Counted from the stretch's first letter, positions 33,420-44,444 are shown. The stretch is DNA of 64,000 bases from Oryzias latipes (GCF_002234675.1 NC_019878.2:4094688-4158687); one strand, 5' to 3'. Numbers and translations are program-made. The notes: a model not told the origin generated them from the sequence alone.

Positions 33420-34200
33420 TGTTGGACAGGAAAAGTCAAAAAAAGAAATTATATATATGTCACACTGGTGATTGAATCAGCTCGATAAAATACTGTGCAA
33501 AAATGACTAGAAACAATTAAAAATGTAAAAAGGGATTTAATAAATAGTAGTCTAAAAACAGCTGTAAATTGGTAAAAAAAAATAAAAGACATAAAAGTTT
33601 GATTAAAAGTCCCAGCTAAAAGAGTCCAGTCCCAAAGCCGCGCCCCCCCGAAGTCCACCGTTGAATCCGGCCGTGGAGGGGAAAAAACCAGCGTCTGTGC
33701 GGCTGAAACGAACACACAAAAAACGAAAAAAACTTCAGGGTGTTACACCAACATCAGCCACACGCATCCAGGCCGGTCGGGAGAGCAGACTTTCCTTTAT
33801 GCACCGATCGTCAGGCCTTCAGGTCCCACACGCAACTTCTCGGTCAGCCTCGGCGTTCCTCCACACGGTCGACGCCCCCGTCTCACACGGCTCCCGCTAC
33901 GTCTTCAAGGCGATCAGCTGGTCCGCCTTCCTTTGGCTCTCAACCGGAGCTTCATTCCTTGCGGCACGCTTCAACTGCGCTGCGTGCGTCTGCCTCAGGT
34001 GCTTCCTTCTCCGGCAACTGCTCAGAGTTCCATTTATGCAGTGGTGAGGGGTTCTGCCCAATGAGGTCCAGGTGTGTGTAATCAGGTCCATGATCCAATA
34101 AAATTAAACCGCATGCAAAAGTAAAAACTAAACAAAACAGCACAACATACAAAACCACCCAACACCAAAAGAAATACTAAGGATCAGCACAAATATTACA
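33420..34200 (-). repeat. Unclassified repeat, possibly a solo LTR
   Basis: Read on the minus strand it starts TGTAATATTTGTGCTGATCC. It carries a TATA-like TGCATAAATGGAAC about 170 nt in, then a GC-rich transcribed-looking segment. It ends near CTTTTCCTGTCCAACA. That is LTR-like architecture (TG...CA). I found no flanking duplication and no internal coding region, so this is a suggestion only. Confidence 0.3.
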
Positions 34201-34500
34201 CACATTCCGGCCCACCTTTGACATATACACATCGCATATATACATCACAAGTCGCACTTTGGGGGAAATTTAACAAAATATGTGAACAAGACCAGAGTGG
34301 TTCACTTTAAAAAGCAAATCATAACGGAATACAGTGTTCCCTCGTCTATTGTGGAGATGGGTGAAATCTGTGAAGTAGGACTGTAGATGGTGAAGGCCGT
34401 AAAACTCCTCACTTCACACTTTATAGACTTTTCTCAGACAGATATGAACATTTTCCCACTTTTTTCTCTTGTTTAAACTCTCACAACTTTCATAGAAAAA
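34201..34500. repeat. DNA-transposon-derived fragments
   Basis: AAGTCGCACTTTGGGGGAAA and CAGTGTTCCCTCGTCTATTG belong to common teleost DNA-transposon repeats. A related AAGTCGCACTTTTGGGAGAC lies at 32880. Confidence 0.4.
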
Positions 34501-34970
34501 TAAGTCCAGTGTTTGTCAGGAATTGTGTCACAGGCCCAAAATAGGACAATTCAGGTGTGCAAGACACCAGATTTATTTATTCTTGAACTTGGAGCACCCC
34601 TGGCACTGGAGACATACAGCCAACGCACGGATGCTATGAAGATCGGAGAGGGTTAGTGATGGGGAAATTACGAGGAGTAGTCAGAGCATAAAACAGGAGG
34701 AAGGCTTATTGGGACGAGGAAAGTGATCCGCAGGGAGAAGAGGGGCGGAGTGAAGTCCTGGTACAGTAAATGGAAGGAGGTGTGGCTCCAAATGGAAGTC
34801 AAAAAGGAGAAGGACGCTCATAGGGAGCGTTATAAAACTGGGGCTCAGTCACAAGCACTTTTGATTTCAAAATCCAAATAATTCTCTCCAGAAGGGTCTC
34901 TGGGAACAGTTCCACAATTTCAGTAATGCAGGGACTTACGAGGCTTGGGGCAACATGGTGTGGCAGGGAA

Positions 34971-34971
34971 A

Positions 34972-35036
<65 letters not shown>
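34971..35036. repeat. (AGC)n/(CAG)n trinucleotide repeat
   Basis: About 20 CAG units with one AAG interruption. The frames through it (poly-Leu on the minus strand) are bounded by ordinary non-coding sequence and have no splice support, so I do not call it coding. Confidence 0.92.
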
Positions 35037-35037
<1 letters not shown>

Positions 35038-35374
35038 GAAGCTGAGAGCGGAGGCTGGAACACAGGCTGAGCAGCTTAGCAGAATGTCAGGCTGACCTGA
35101 ACAGGTAGACCAGCTGACAGTAGCAGGTAAGTTGACTGAATACCTGCAGTGCCACGATCTGGCAGAGAGTGAAGGGCAGAGGCAGAGATTTATGGGAGCA
35201 GGCACATGTGGAGGAAATCAGAGACGATTAGCAGAAGCAGGGCTGCCCCTGCAATGACAGTGAATGGAATGAATCTACGGTAAATTACCAATTGATCAGA
35301 GTCAGGTGGCCTGGCCACAGGTGGATCAAATCAAGCCCTCAGGCATGCAGAGCGTGTTTACAAAAATTTGTAAA

Positions 35375-35745
35375 AGAATGGGCCGCCCTCAGGAGCTCAG
35401 TCAATTCCAGCGTGGAACTGTCATAGGATGTCACCTCTGCAACAAATCCTGAAGGGAAATGTTCTCGCTCCTAAACATTCTATCTATCTTAACAAAAGGG
35501 AAGACTTTGTGAACAACAGCAACTCAACACCAAGTGGTAGACCACGTAAACTGACGGAGAGGGGTCAGGGGAGGCTGATGTCCATCGAGCGAAGAGGTCA
35601 CCGACTTTCTGCACGGTCAATTGCTGCAGAGCTCCAAACTGGTGATGGCAATCTGATAGACAACTCTGGGTTTGGAGGTTGTCAGGAGAACGGTACATTT
35701 GGGACCGCATTGTGCTGAGTGTGAAATGTGGTGGAGGAGGAATTA
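35375..35745 (+). pseudogene. Second Tc1-like transposase remnant, internally deleted
   Basis: An N-terminal piece (GAACTGTCATAGGATGTCAC, reading GTVIGCHLCNKS) is followed by SGRPRKLTERGQGRLMSIER and ARSIAAELQTGDG, the paired-like DNA-binding region of Tc1 transposases. After about 35650 the sequence jumps to GERYI/KCGGGGI-like text that belongs much later in the protein. The middle and catalytic segments are therefore missing. Confidence 0.7.
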
Positions 35746-36229
35746 TAGGCTGACGGGCTGGCATGCTCTTCATCTCCGCCCCCCTTCCTCATAAATTCCC
35801 ACCGCAGCACCTTCCTAGGAAGCAAAATTCTCATACAAGGGTCTTGAGCTGTTTTTGTGATGAACCTGGAGGAGTCAGGTGACTGAAAGAAAATCCACAA
35901 AACCACAACATTAAAACGAGAATAGCAAGGGGAACACTGGACAAGCTTTTTTGTAATGAATTTTTTTGTCTGATCCTGATTCATTATGATTTGAACAAAG
36001 AAATACTCAGAAACAGAATTGTAAGCTTAATTTTCCTCATATTTGTCCTCCACCGTGAAAAGAAGGCAACAAGAACATATTAAAAACACCAAAAACATAA
36101 TTTTCATTGGAGTGGGTCTAAAAAAGAAATGCATGCAGAGTTGTGCTAAACAGAAATCCACAAAAGACAACAAAAGGTGAAACATAATATAGTGAGAGAA
36201 CATTGGAGGTTAGAATAGTAGATTAAAAA
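35746..36229. other. Intergenic, no gene seen
   Basis: No supported exon or terminal repeats. Confidence 0.45.
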
Positions 36230-37042
36230 TATTCACGCTTCACCACCGTAATACATTGAGGCCCTTTTAGCTTCATGAAACATAGGAGGAACTGAGCAAC
36301 TGGTACAGAGGTCTGCTACCTGGGGCTCTGGAGCCACATAGGGGGGCATTTTACGCTTCCATTGTGGCTCTCTGGTTAAAAAAAACAACTGAAAGGTAAA
36401 TGTACAGTAAAATGTAAATAATAAGTAAAAAAGCAAAGTGAACTAACTCAAACTTTAACAAACTCATTCGCATACAGATGAATGAGTTTCACAAGTCAAA
36501 CTAAAACATTTTGATTGATTTTTGTGTCCCACAGAAAATCAATTGGAGGTCAGTAAACACAATGAAAGTACATTAGATTACGAAGCAGATTTTCTAATTT
36601 TGGACAAATTCAAGGATTTTTAAAGAGTCACTTAATCAGCTCTCATTTAATATTAATTAGTTAGTTTTACAACACTTTGGCGAAACCACAAACAGTAAAA
36701 TCAACTTTTTTTGGTTTTCTTTAAATCCCTGCAGACATCACACTACCTATTACTACATTCACTGCATTGAGATGATCCTATGTGACACAGGGGTCTTTTA
36801 TTTTGAAAGGGAATCATGCGAACTTCTGTCAAAAGTTACCCTTGTCTTATTTAAAAAAAAAGGCTATTTTCTTTTTATGTTTTTTCTATTCCGAATAACG
36901 TTAGTTCATTTTTATTTATCATACTAGTTTCAATAACATAAATGTTGTGTCTTATTTTTAAAGCTAGACTTTGTGGCTCTTATTGGGTTGTTGTCAGTAA
37001 AAACTGAATGGCTCTTTAAGTGTTAAAGGTTGCAGATCCCTG
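36230..37042 (-). repeat. hAT-type relic
   Basis: The right end, on the minus strand, reads CAGGGATCTGCAACCTTTAA, then an AAAGAGCCATT block. Internally ACCTGGGGCTCTGGAGCCAC recurs. These match the termini of the hAT element at 56657-58825. No transposase frame. Confidence 0.5.
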
Positions 37043-37199
37043 ATATTCTAGTATATCAGCCCAACATCTCAACAATTGTTCAGATAACCATAGCATAAAG
37101 AGCATGCTCACAAATCAACTAAACTCTTTACATCACTTCAAATCACAAAATCTATTGAATTCTTTATTCTCTGTGACAATTTGGAACAATTGCGTCAAG

Positions 37200-37379
37200 C
37201 CCAGGGCAATGGTTCTTCTTCTGTGTTGTTGTTAGTAGCCAATACTGATATACACACCTACAGTGCCTTTTAGTGGTTATTGCTATTTATTTTTAAAAAT
37301 TACATCTAAGTTGCATCTGATTATAAGTCTCACCCTCGGCCAAATTGCAGAAAAAGTGACTTATACTCCCAAAAAGTAT
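37200..37379. repeat. DNA-transposon end interrupted by the BEL/Pao element
   Basis: TTGCATCTGATTATAAGTCT and AAAAAGTGACTTATACTCCC are typical of a teleost DNA-transposon end. The sequence continues after the BEL/Pao element with GGTATCATAACTC, so the retrotransposon landed within or at the edge of this older repeat. Confidence 0.45.
37375..37379. repeat. 5-bp target-site duplication of BEL/Pao element (left)
   Basis: AGTAT directly before the 5' LTR, repeated exactly at 45318-45322 after the 3' LTR. Confidence 0.9.
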
Positions 37380-38179
37380 TGTTAGGTCAAAACTCACTTA
37401 ATGCTGGGAAAAAGAAAAAGTGTGTATGTGTAAATTAAAGTGGTGGAAAAAGGATAAATCAGGGTGGAAATTTAATATTTCAAAAGTGACTTATAAAATT
37501 TAAGAATAATATTTGAAAAGAAAAATAAGATTCCAAAAATAGGTCAACCGCAACAGGTGAGATTAATTAAATCCGCGTCAGCGTGCCTGTGAGCGCATAG
37601 TGATTTACGTGTCGCGCAAAAAAGGTGATCACTGATCTGACAGGCGAGCTGAAGGAAGCAGACGTTCGGGCCAACCGTCAGATGAAAGGAAAATCCACCC
37701 CAAGGCATCTAAAAAAGTGGAGAGGCAGCCGGTAAGATGCGGAAGTGATCGGGGGTTGATCAGCTGTTTCAGGGGTGCCTTTAGAGATCAGCTGTCTATC
37801 GCGTTATCGGTGCGCTTTAGACGTGGATTGTTTTGAAATGTATTTTCTGTCTGCTTGATTAATTGATCACGGTTCATTGTTGTGTGAAACTTGATAATTT
37901 GAAATATTATATTTTTGTTATTTGAAATGTAAAGTATAGTTATTTGTAATTTAATTGTAAAACAGAATATATTTTCATAAGTATTATTTCTGTACAGGTT
38001 TTTCACCTTGTTTGGTTTCTTCAACCACTCATTTACACTGGAAAAGGTCTCTGTCCAAAATCAAATACAAATAAAGAAAAGAGACACATTCATGGAGTTC
38101 TTGAGTCATGAGTGGAGTCCTGCTGGCATTTCCTCCATTTGATGCTTTCCCCTTCAAGTGGGGCAAAAATAACTTGACA
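37380..38179 (+). repeat. 5' LTR of BEL/Pao element
   Basis: 800 bp, TG...CA ends. An AATAAAG at about 38070 and AT-rich sequence around 37900-38000 may hold promoter and polyadenylation signals. Confidence 0.93.
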
Positions 38180-38416
38180 GTGAAAAACCGGCTTCTAACT
38201 GTGGAAAAGTGGACTCCAACAGTGAAATCAGGAGCTGGATTTTGAAAACACATCAGTGAAAATCTCCAACGTTGTTGAACAACACACAGTGAGAAAAGCA
38301 AAACTGAAACACCGACAATTCAATTAAAAAAAAAAAAAGGTTGCCCAGAAGCTGTAAATTAATTTTGTGTGAAAGGACTTAAAGTATTAAGAACATCACC
38401 AAAAATAAATATCAAC

Positions 38417-41400
38417 ATGTCTGAGTCTGAGAAGTCTGTGGAACAACTAAAAGTTGAGAGAACCACAGCAAAAAGATCATTCACTCGTTTAGCCAACTCC
38501 ATTCTCAGAAATTATGAGGATATGTCTGAAGAGGAACTCAAAGAAAGTTTCAATAAACTTATTTTGGAGGCTGAGAAAGTTATGAGTGCAAATGATGAAA
38601 TGGAAATGGTGTTAACAGAAGGGCAGAAAGCTGACATTGAAAAAACTGCAAAGGAATGTGAGCTAAACCTGAAAGAAATTAAAGCTCTCCTCCTAGAAAC
38701 TATTTGGAACAACTATGGGCATCTTGAATTAACCACAGTTTTACAAGTGGCTGAAACTGGGTGTGAACACGTAGCTGCAATGCGCCCAGATGGCAACCAG
38801 GAGGCGTACGACTTCATGCTCACTCATCTGAGAGATTTGACAAAATCTGCAAAAGAGAGATACAACCAGTGGAAACGTTGGATCCCGTCATGTAGTCAAG
38901 AGGAGTTTCAAAATCGTCTCATAGCACTTGAACTGATGGTTCCAAAATTAACCTCCAGAAAGGCTGAGTTCATCAAAATAAAAGTCAGGGATTCTGAAGG
39001 AAAAGGAATTCTTCCCACGAACGTTCCAACACCTGTTGTTAAATTGAAACCAATGACTCTTCCAAGATTTGGTGGAAATCAGCGAGACTTTTACAGATGG
39101 AGAAAAGAATGGGAAGCTCTTCAAAAGCAAGGCGAGCCAACTGGTTCAAAAGAAGTGAAAAAATTTCAATTGTTGGACAGCATCGATGAAAGAGTCACAA
39201 GAAACCTCCGTCTTAGAACTTACAACACAGCTGAAGAAATTCTTCGAGTCCTGGAGAACCGTTTTGGCAACCAAATTGCAATTGCTATTGAAATAGTGGA
39301 GGAACTGCAAAAAATGCCACCTGTTAAAAATCACCAACCAAGGAAAATTGTAGACTTAATTCAAGCTGTGGAGAAAGCAGTCCTCGACTTAAGTGACCTT
39401 GGAGATACAGGTGCAATTAAAAACCCACTTGTCACAAAATCTATTGAAAGCAAACTTCCTATGGTCCTCAAAAAAGAATGGCTGATGTATGTAGCTGACA
39501 AGAGGAACGCGGTGACGCCCGATAACCGCTTTGACAGTCTCCTAAGCTTCCTCAAAGATCAAGAAAACATATACGAACAGCTAAATCAACTTTGGGATGA
39601 TGAACCAACCGGAAGAGAAACAAAAAATGAAATCAAACACACCAGAACAAGGTCCACTAAACAAGACAGAGCAGCATGTGTGGTCTGCGGTGATCCGAAC
39701 CACAAAAGAAAACTTTATTTCTGCAAGCAGTTCCGAGGTCTGAAGACGGATGAGAAAAATGCTGCAGTTAAAAAGTTGGGAGCATGCAGAAGGTGTCTCG
39801 AGGTTCATGAGGACTGTTCTTTCTGTAACCCTGCATACTTGTGTAAAAACCAAGATTGCATGTCAGAAAACATGGCTGTACATCATTTTTGTCTATGCCC
39901 AAAGGTTCAGCCCAAGAAAAGTGAGCGGAATCAGAAGAGGAGCAAAGAAGATGCAGCGAAAAGTCAAAGTCAAAAAAAATATACTCAAGAGCAAGAGGAA
40001 TTCTTCAGTAAACTGTCACCAGAGCTGGCAGAACAATGCAGAGATGTATTTTCAAATACTGCAACCAGAGCACTTAATTCCACAAAAGAACCCAGTTTGT
40101 TGCAAGAAAATGGCCTAAGGGAGTTTCCAGTGATCATGATGCTACTGACAGTTACTGCAAATGCTGGACAAAAAATCGGCGCATTAATTGACCTGGCCTC
40201 TGATACGAACTACATCACCCATAAGGCTGCAAGTAAGCTAAATCTCAGAAGTGAAAAAATAACACTCATCGTTCATGGGGTTGGTGGAATGAAAGCTCAT
40301 GTTGAAACAAAAAGATACCTCCTGAAAATCAGGGTGATGACTCCAAAAGGTACGCTAAAATCCCATCAAATAGTGTGCTATGGACTAGAAAACATTGCTG
40401 ATATCCAAAATCATGTGACAGCAGAACAGCTTCAAAAATTCTTCCCAGATATTCAACTAGCTGAATTGGAGAGACCCAAAGAGATACAACTACTCATAAG
40501 CCACAGAGAAGGACAAATTGCACCACAAAAAGTAAAATCTGTTGGAAACCTTGTGTTGTGGGATGGACCTCTTGGGAAAACAGTTGGAGGAACTCATCCA
40601 AAGCTTTTTGAGGGGTTAACCATTTCTGCTCACATGTCAAAAACACATTTCACGAGATCAATGAGAACAGCTGCTGCAAGATATGAAGAGGTGGTTCACA
40701 GCAAATTCAAGGATTTTTCGCAAGATGTCTGCACTGAACAGGGATTGCAAAATTCAAGTACTGCAACTACTTTCCGTGACTTCCTTGAATGGTGGAAATG
40801 GGATAGTGTTGGCGCTGCATGTGTTCCTAAGTGTGGAGGATGCCGTTGTGGAAACTGTCAACCAGGTGGTAAGGAAATGACGCTCGCGGAAGAAAGAGAA
40901 CTTCAAGCAATAAAAGAAGGACTTACCTACACTGAAGGTGACAGACATAGCAGTGAACCACACTGGCACGCCAAATATCCTTGGGTGGAAGATCCAGCAT
41001 TTCTGCCAAATAATCGAAGGGCAGTAGAGGCCACGTTCTTCAGAACAGAAAGACGGCTAAATAAAGATCCAGAGTGGAAACTCGCTTATACTGTTCAAGT
41101 TCATGACATGGTTGAACGAAAAGCAGCAATGAAACTGACAAATGACATCATCAGTGGTTGGACTGGGCCAGTGTGGTACATCAGCCATCTCATTGCACCA
41201 AATCCCCACTCTGCTACTACTCCAATACGACTCGTATGGAACAGCAGTCAAAGGTTCAAAGGAGTCTGTCTGAATGATTTGCTAATGAAGGGTCCCGATG
41301 TCCTCAACCAGATTCCTGCTGTCCTCCTTAGGTTTAGGTGTGGAGTCTATGCTGCCTTAGAAGACATCAGGAAGATGTATAATTCTGTTTGGTTGGAGGA

Positions 41401-42811
41401 CAAGGAAATGCATCTGCATAGATTCCTTTGGCGAGACTCCGAAGAACAAGAACTGCAAGAATATGCAATCACCAGAGTAAATATGGGTGATAAACCCGCA
41501 GGATGTATTGCACAGCTTGCAATGCGAGAAACTGCCAACTTGCCTGCTTTCACTCAGTTTGAAGAACGTAATGTGATCCAGCGCAATTCTTACGTGGATG
41601 ATATATTCGTCTCCCACAACAACCCTGAACGACTGAAAGCCATAACAAGCAAAGTGGAGCAGATCCTTAACAGTGGAGGTTTTGAACTTAAGCCATGGGT
41701 CTTTTCCGGCCAAGGTGGGAAGAGCCAAAGTGGGAGGCAAGAAGAAAGTCATGAGATGGAGAAGATGAACACAAAACCTATAATTTTACCAAATCAAATA
41801 AGCCAAACTGGAAGCAAAGCATTGGGTCTGGGTTACGATGTTATAGAGGACAAGCTTCACATTTTGACCGCAATAAACTTTTCAAAGAAGAAAATGAAAA
41901 TGCGACTTGGACAAGATCTATCACAAGACCAAATCAGACCATCCACACCAAACCCACTGACAAGAAGGGAGCTGCTCAGTCAAGTCTCAGGATTATATGA
42001 TCCTCTTGGTTTAGGAACGCCGATCAAGCAGAAATGTGCTATAATTGTGCGTAAAGCCTTTCAAGAGGCAAAAGACAAGAAGTGCCCAGTTGATGAGACA
42101 TGGGACATGGCACTCTCAGATGATCTTCGAGAAGAAGCAATTTCACTCTTCGAAGAATATGTCAAACTTGCCAAAATCAAGTTTCCCAGGGCTCTGACTC
42201 CAGGATTCTTCATCAGCGATCCTGTGGCAGTTACATTCTGTGATGGGAGTGAACATACCTACGGAGCTGTAATGTACCTAAGGTGGGAAACGGAGCAAGG
42301 ACCTAAAATTCGACTTGTGGAATCCAAAGCAAAATTAACTCCAATGGACCATAAAGGAGATGCTATAAAGTCTGAAATGTGTGGAGCTGTCTTCGCCTCT
42401 CGCCTAAAGGTGTACTTCGAAAGTCACTGTTTAATTAAAGTCAAAAGATGGCACCATCTCCTTGACAGCCAAACAGTCCTCAGTGCGATACAAAGGGAAA
42501 GTTATGGTTTCCAAACCTTCTTCGCAAATAGGATTGGAGAGATCCAGAACAGCACAAGAACGGAAGACTGGCATTGGATTCCTGGTTCCTTAAACATTGC
42601 TGACATTCTAACAAGAGGCACTGAAGCAGAAAATCTTAATGAAAACTCAGAGTGGCAGAATGGTCCGAAATTCTTGAGCCTGTTAGAAGAGGAGTGGCCT
42701 GTGAAGTCAGCCAAAGAACTGGCAACGGTAGCAAAGGAAAAAGTCAATAAATTGCAAAAAGTCATTCATTGCTGTACTGACAAGAGCCCAAGCAAAGAAG
42801 CCAACAGTTAA
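38417..42811 (+). CDS. BEL/Pao gag-pol polyprotein, gag through RNase H
   Basis: From the first ATG (38417) the frame is open for 1464 codons; upstream codons to 38369 are also open. In order: a gag region with LPRFGGNQRDFYRWRKEWE near residue 214 (DUF1759 type); a zinc-knuckle-like CVVCGDPNHKRKLYFC near 421 with a further Cys/His cluster to about 500; an aspartic protease segment GALIDLASDTNYITH near 590; reverse transcriptase from about 917 with YVDD at about 1059-1062; a Pao/A17-type linker; and RNase H with FCDGSEHTYGA near 1275. The frame stops at 42811 before integrase. The element should encode particle protein and replication enzymes for cytoplasmic reverse transcription. The sequence is free of internal stops, consistent with youth. 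It was found intact only up to the integrase boundary. Confidence 0.93.
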   Translation: MSESEKSVEQLKVERTTAKRSFTRLANSILRNYEDMSEEELKESFNKLILEAEKVMSANDEMEMVLTEGQKADIEKTAKECELNLKEIKALLLETIWNNYGHLELTTVLQVAETGCEHVAAMRPDGNQEAYDFMLTHLRDLTKSAKERYNQWKRWIPSCSQEEFQNRLIALELMVPKLTSRKAEFIKIKVRDSEGKGILPTNVPTPVVKLKPMTLPRFGGNQRDFYRWRKEWEALQKQGEPTGSKEVKKFQLLDSIDERVTRNLRLRTYNTAEEILRVLENRFGNQIAIAIEIVEELQKMPPVKNHQPRKIVDLIQAVEKAVLDLSDLGDTGAIKNPLVTKSIESKLPMVLKKEWLMYVADKRNAVTPDNRFDSLLSFLKDQENIYEQLNQLWDDEPTGRETKNEIKHTRTRSTKQDRAACVVCGDPNHKRKLYFCKQFRGLKTDEKNAAVKKLGACRRCLEVHEDCSFCNPAYLCKNQDCMSENMAVHHFCLCPKVQPKKSERNQKRSKEDAAKSQSQKKYTQEQEEFFSKLSPELAEQCRDVFSNTATRALNSTKEPSLLQENGLREFPVIMMLLTVTANAGQKIGALIDLASDTNYITHKAASKLNLRSEKITLIVHGVGGMKAHVETKRYLLKIRVMTPKGTLKSHQIVCYGLENIADIQNHVTAEQLQKFFPDIQLAELERPKEIQLLISHREGQIAPQKVKSVGNLVLWDGPLGKTVGGTHPKLFEGLTISAHMSKTHFTRSMRTAAARYEEVVHSKFKDFSQDVCTEQGLQNSSTATTFRDFLEWWKWDSVGAACVPKCGGCRCGNCQPGGKEMTLAEERELQAIKEGLTYTEGDRHSSEPHWHAKYPWVEDPAFLPNNRRAVEATFFRTERRLNKDPEWKLAYTVQVHDMVERKAAMKLTNDIISGWTGPVWYISHLIAPNPHSATTPIRLVWNSSQRFKGVCLNDLLMKGPDVLNQIPAVLLRFRCGVYAALEDIRKMYNSVWLEDKEMHLHRFLWRDSEEQELQEYAITRVNMGDKPAGCIAQLAMRETANLPAFTQFEERNVIQRNSYVDDIFVSHNNPERLKAITSKVEQILNSGGFELKPWVFSGQGGKSQSGRQEESHEMEKMNTKPIILPNQISQTGSKALGLGYDVIEDKLHILTAINFSKKKMKMRLGQDLSQDQIRPSTPNPLTRRELLSQVSGLYDPLGLGTPIKQKCAIIVRKAFQEAKDKKCPVDETWDMALSDDLREEAISLFEEYVKLAKIKFPRALTPGFFISDPVAVTFCDGSEHTYGAVMYLRWETEQGPKIRLVESKAKLTPMDHKGDAIKSEMCGAVFASRLKVYFESHCLIKVKRWHHLLDSQTVLSAIQRESYGFQTFFANRIGEIQNSTRTEDWHWIPGSLNIADILTRGTEAENLNENSEWQNGPKFLSLLEEEWPVKSAKELATVAKEKVNKLQKVIHCCTDKSPSKEANS

Positions 42812-42878
42812 GGAAAATTCATGTGAAGATCAACCAAAACCAGGAAGACCATCTGCAGGTTCAGCTGTCAGAAAACTT

Positions 42879-44444
42879 GTGGACGTCAAACGTTTCAGCT
42901 GTTTAACCCGCCTAATTAAAACTGTTGCATGGATGTGGAGAGCAGCAAAAAGATTTGGAGGTAAAAACAAGACCATGGAAAAACTACAGTGGGAGGCAGT
43001 TCCATTGGCTGGAATCATCTCTGTAAAAGAAAGAGAAGATGCCCTAAGAGACATTTTTCTTGCAGCACAAGAGAACATGGTTCTTCCTGCTACTACAACT
43101 GACAGATTAGTAGTCTACAAAGATGAAGAGTCTGGATTATTGGTTTGTGGTGGTCGGATACAAGTTTTCAGAAAAAACAAAGTTGGTGTCCCAATCTTAC
43201 CTCATGATGCTTGGGTATCTACTTTGCTAGCTCGAGAAGCTCACAATCAAAATCATGAAGGAATTGCTGCAACTTTATTAAGACTAAGAACCAAAGCTTG
43301 GGTGATAAAAGGTCGAAGAATCATAAAACGAGTTGTTGATGACTGCTTAATCTGCAGAAAAGAAAAATCAAAGAACTGTCAACAAATAATGAGTTCATTA
43401 CCACCAGAGAGAATTGAACCTGCTGCACCATTCCAATTCACAACCATAGACCTCTTCGGACCCTACCAAGTAAGAGAAGATGTGAAAAAAAGAGTTACAC
43501 AAAAAGTTTGGGGAGTTCTGTTTCGCTGTATGGCCAGCAGAGCTATTCATGCAGAAATTGCAAATGACCTGTCAACTGAAGGATTTCTGATGGCTTACCA
43601 AAGATTCACTGCAATCAGAGGACATCCAAGGAAAATCTGGTCAGACCCCGGCACTAACTTTATTGGAGCTAAACCAGTCTTGAAAGAGATGTACAAGTTC
43701 CTCGACAGTCAAGACAAAGGAAGCTCGGAAGACCTATCAGCTGAACAAGGGACAGAGTGGGTGTGGAAAATCCATCCAGCTGATTCTCCTCACAGGAATG
43801 GAGCTGCTGAAGCTGCTGTTCGCATCATGAAGAGGGCACTGAAGAACATCGGAAGAGGATCCTCACTGACTTATAGTGAATTTCAGACAGCGCTCTATTT
43901 GGCAGCAAATCTGGCTAATGAGAGGCCGATCGACGCGAGAATACAAAGCCGGGAGGACTGCATTCTCTACATCACGCCAAACACCCTTCTACTAGGCCGA
44001 GCCTCTCCAGAGGGAGATCCAGGACAGTTTGACTTCACCAGCTATCCCTTCAAGAGACTCAGAGCCATACAGACTGAAGTGGACAATTTCTGGAGAGAAT
44101 GGAGTCAACTCGCCGGCCCCAACTTGTTCGTGCGGAGCAAGTGGCATACTGCACAGAGAAATGTTGCTGTAGGGGACATTGTATGGTTGAGTGACCAGAA
44201 TGCTTTGAGAGGTCAATTCAGGATGGGTCGTGTAGTTCGCACTTATCCAGACAGTATGGGCATAGTCAGGGATGTTGATGTACGGGTTATTCCAAGTTAC
44301 CATCCACCTGAGGTGAAAACAATAGGTAAGCAAACTAAGAAAAGTGGGTCAGGACTAAATGAAAAAACGACTATTTTGCACAGGGATGTTAGACGGTTAG
44401 TTGTTTTACTACCTGTTGAAGATCAAACAAAGCACATCTTGTGA
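42879..44444 (+). CDS. BEL/Pao integrase, in the next reading frame
   Basis: The open frame ends at 44444 and stays open upstream of 42879, overlapping the end of the gag-pol frame; it is displaced by one base relative to it. Visible parts: a His-His-Cys-Cys zinc-binding region (AREAHNQNHEGIAATLLRLR then DDCLICRKEK), the catalytic core with TTIDLFGPYQ, IWSDPGTNFIGA and HRNGAAEAAVRIMKRAL (the D, D and E), and a C-terminal DUF5641-like segment GDIVWLSDQNALRGQFRMGR. BEL/Pao elements normally carry integrase in the same frame as RT, so this copy has a one-base frame break. The listed start is not an ATG. No separate translation start is implied. Confidence 0.9.
   Translation: MDVKRFSCLTRLIKTVAWMWRAAKRFGGKNKTMEKLQWEAVPLAGIISVKEREDALRDIFLAAQENMVLPATTTDRLVVYKDEESGLLVCGGRIQVFRKNKVGVPILPHDAWVSTLLAREAHNQNHEGIAATLLRLRTKAWVIKGRRIIKRVVDDCLICRKEKSKNCQQIMSSLPPERIEPAAPFQFTTIDLFGPYQVREDVKKRVTQKVWGVLFRCMASRAIHAEIANDLSTEGFLMAYQRFTAIRGHPRKIWSDPGTNFIGAKPVLKEMYKFLDSQDKGSSEDLSAEQGTEWVWKIHPADSPHRNGAAEAAVRIMKRALKNIGRGSSLTYSEFQTALYLAANLANERPIDARIQSREDCILYITPNTLLLGRASPEGDPGQFDFTSYPFKRLRAIQTEVDNFWREWSQLAGPNLFVRSKWHTAQRNVAVGDIVWLSDQNALRGQFRMGRVVRTYPDSMGIVRDVDVRVIPSYHPPEVKTIGKQTKKSGSGLNEKTTILHRDVRRLVVLLPVEDQTKHIL

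Noticed and set aside
33661-34081. Overlapping frames of 110-128 codons
   Set aside because: They follow from the GC-rich part of a repeat or LTR-like sequence; no recognisable protein and frames are open on both strands.
34936-35205. Poly-Leu or poly-Gln frame through the CAG repeat
   Set aside because: Trinucleotide array in intergenic sequence with no exon borders.
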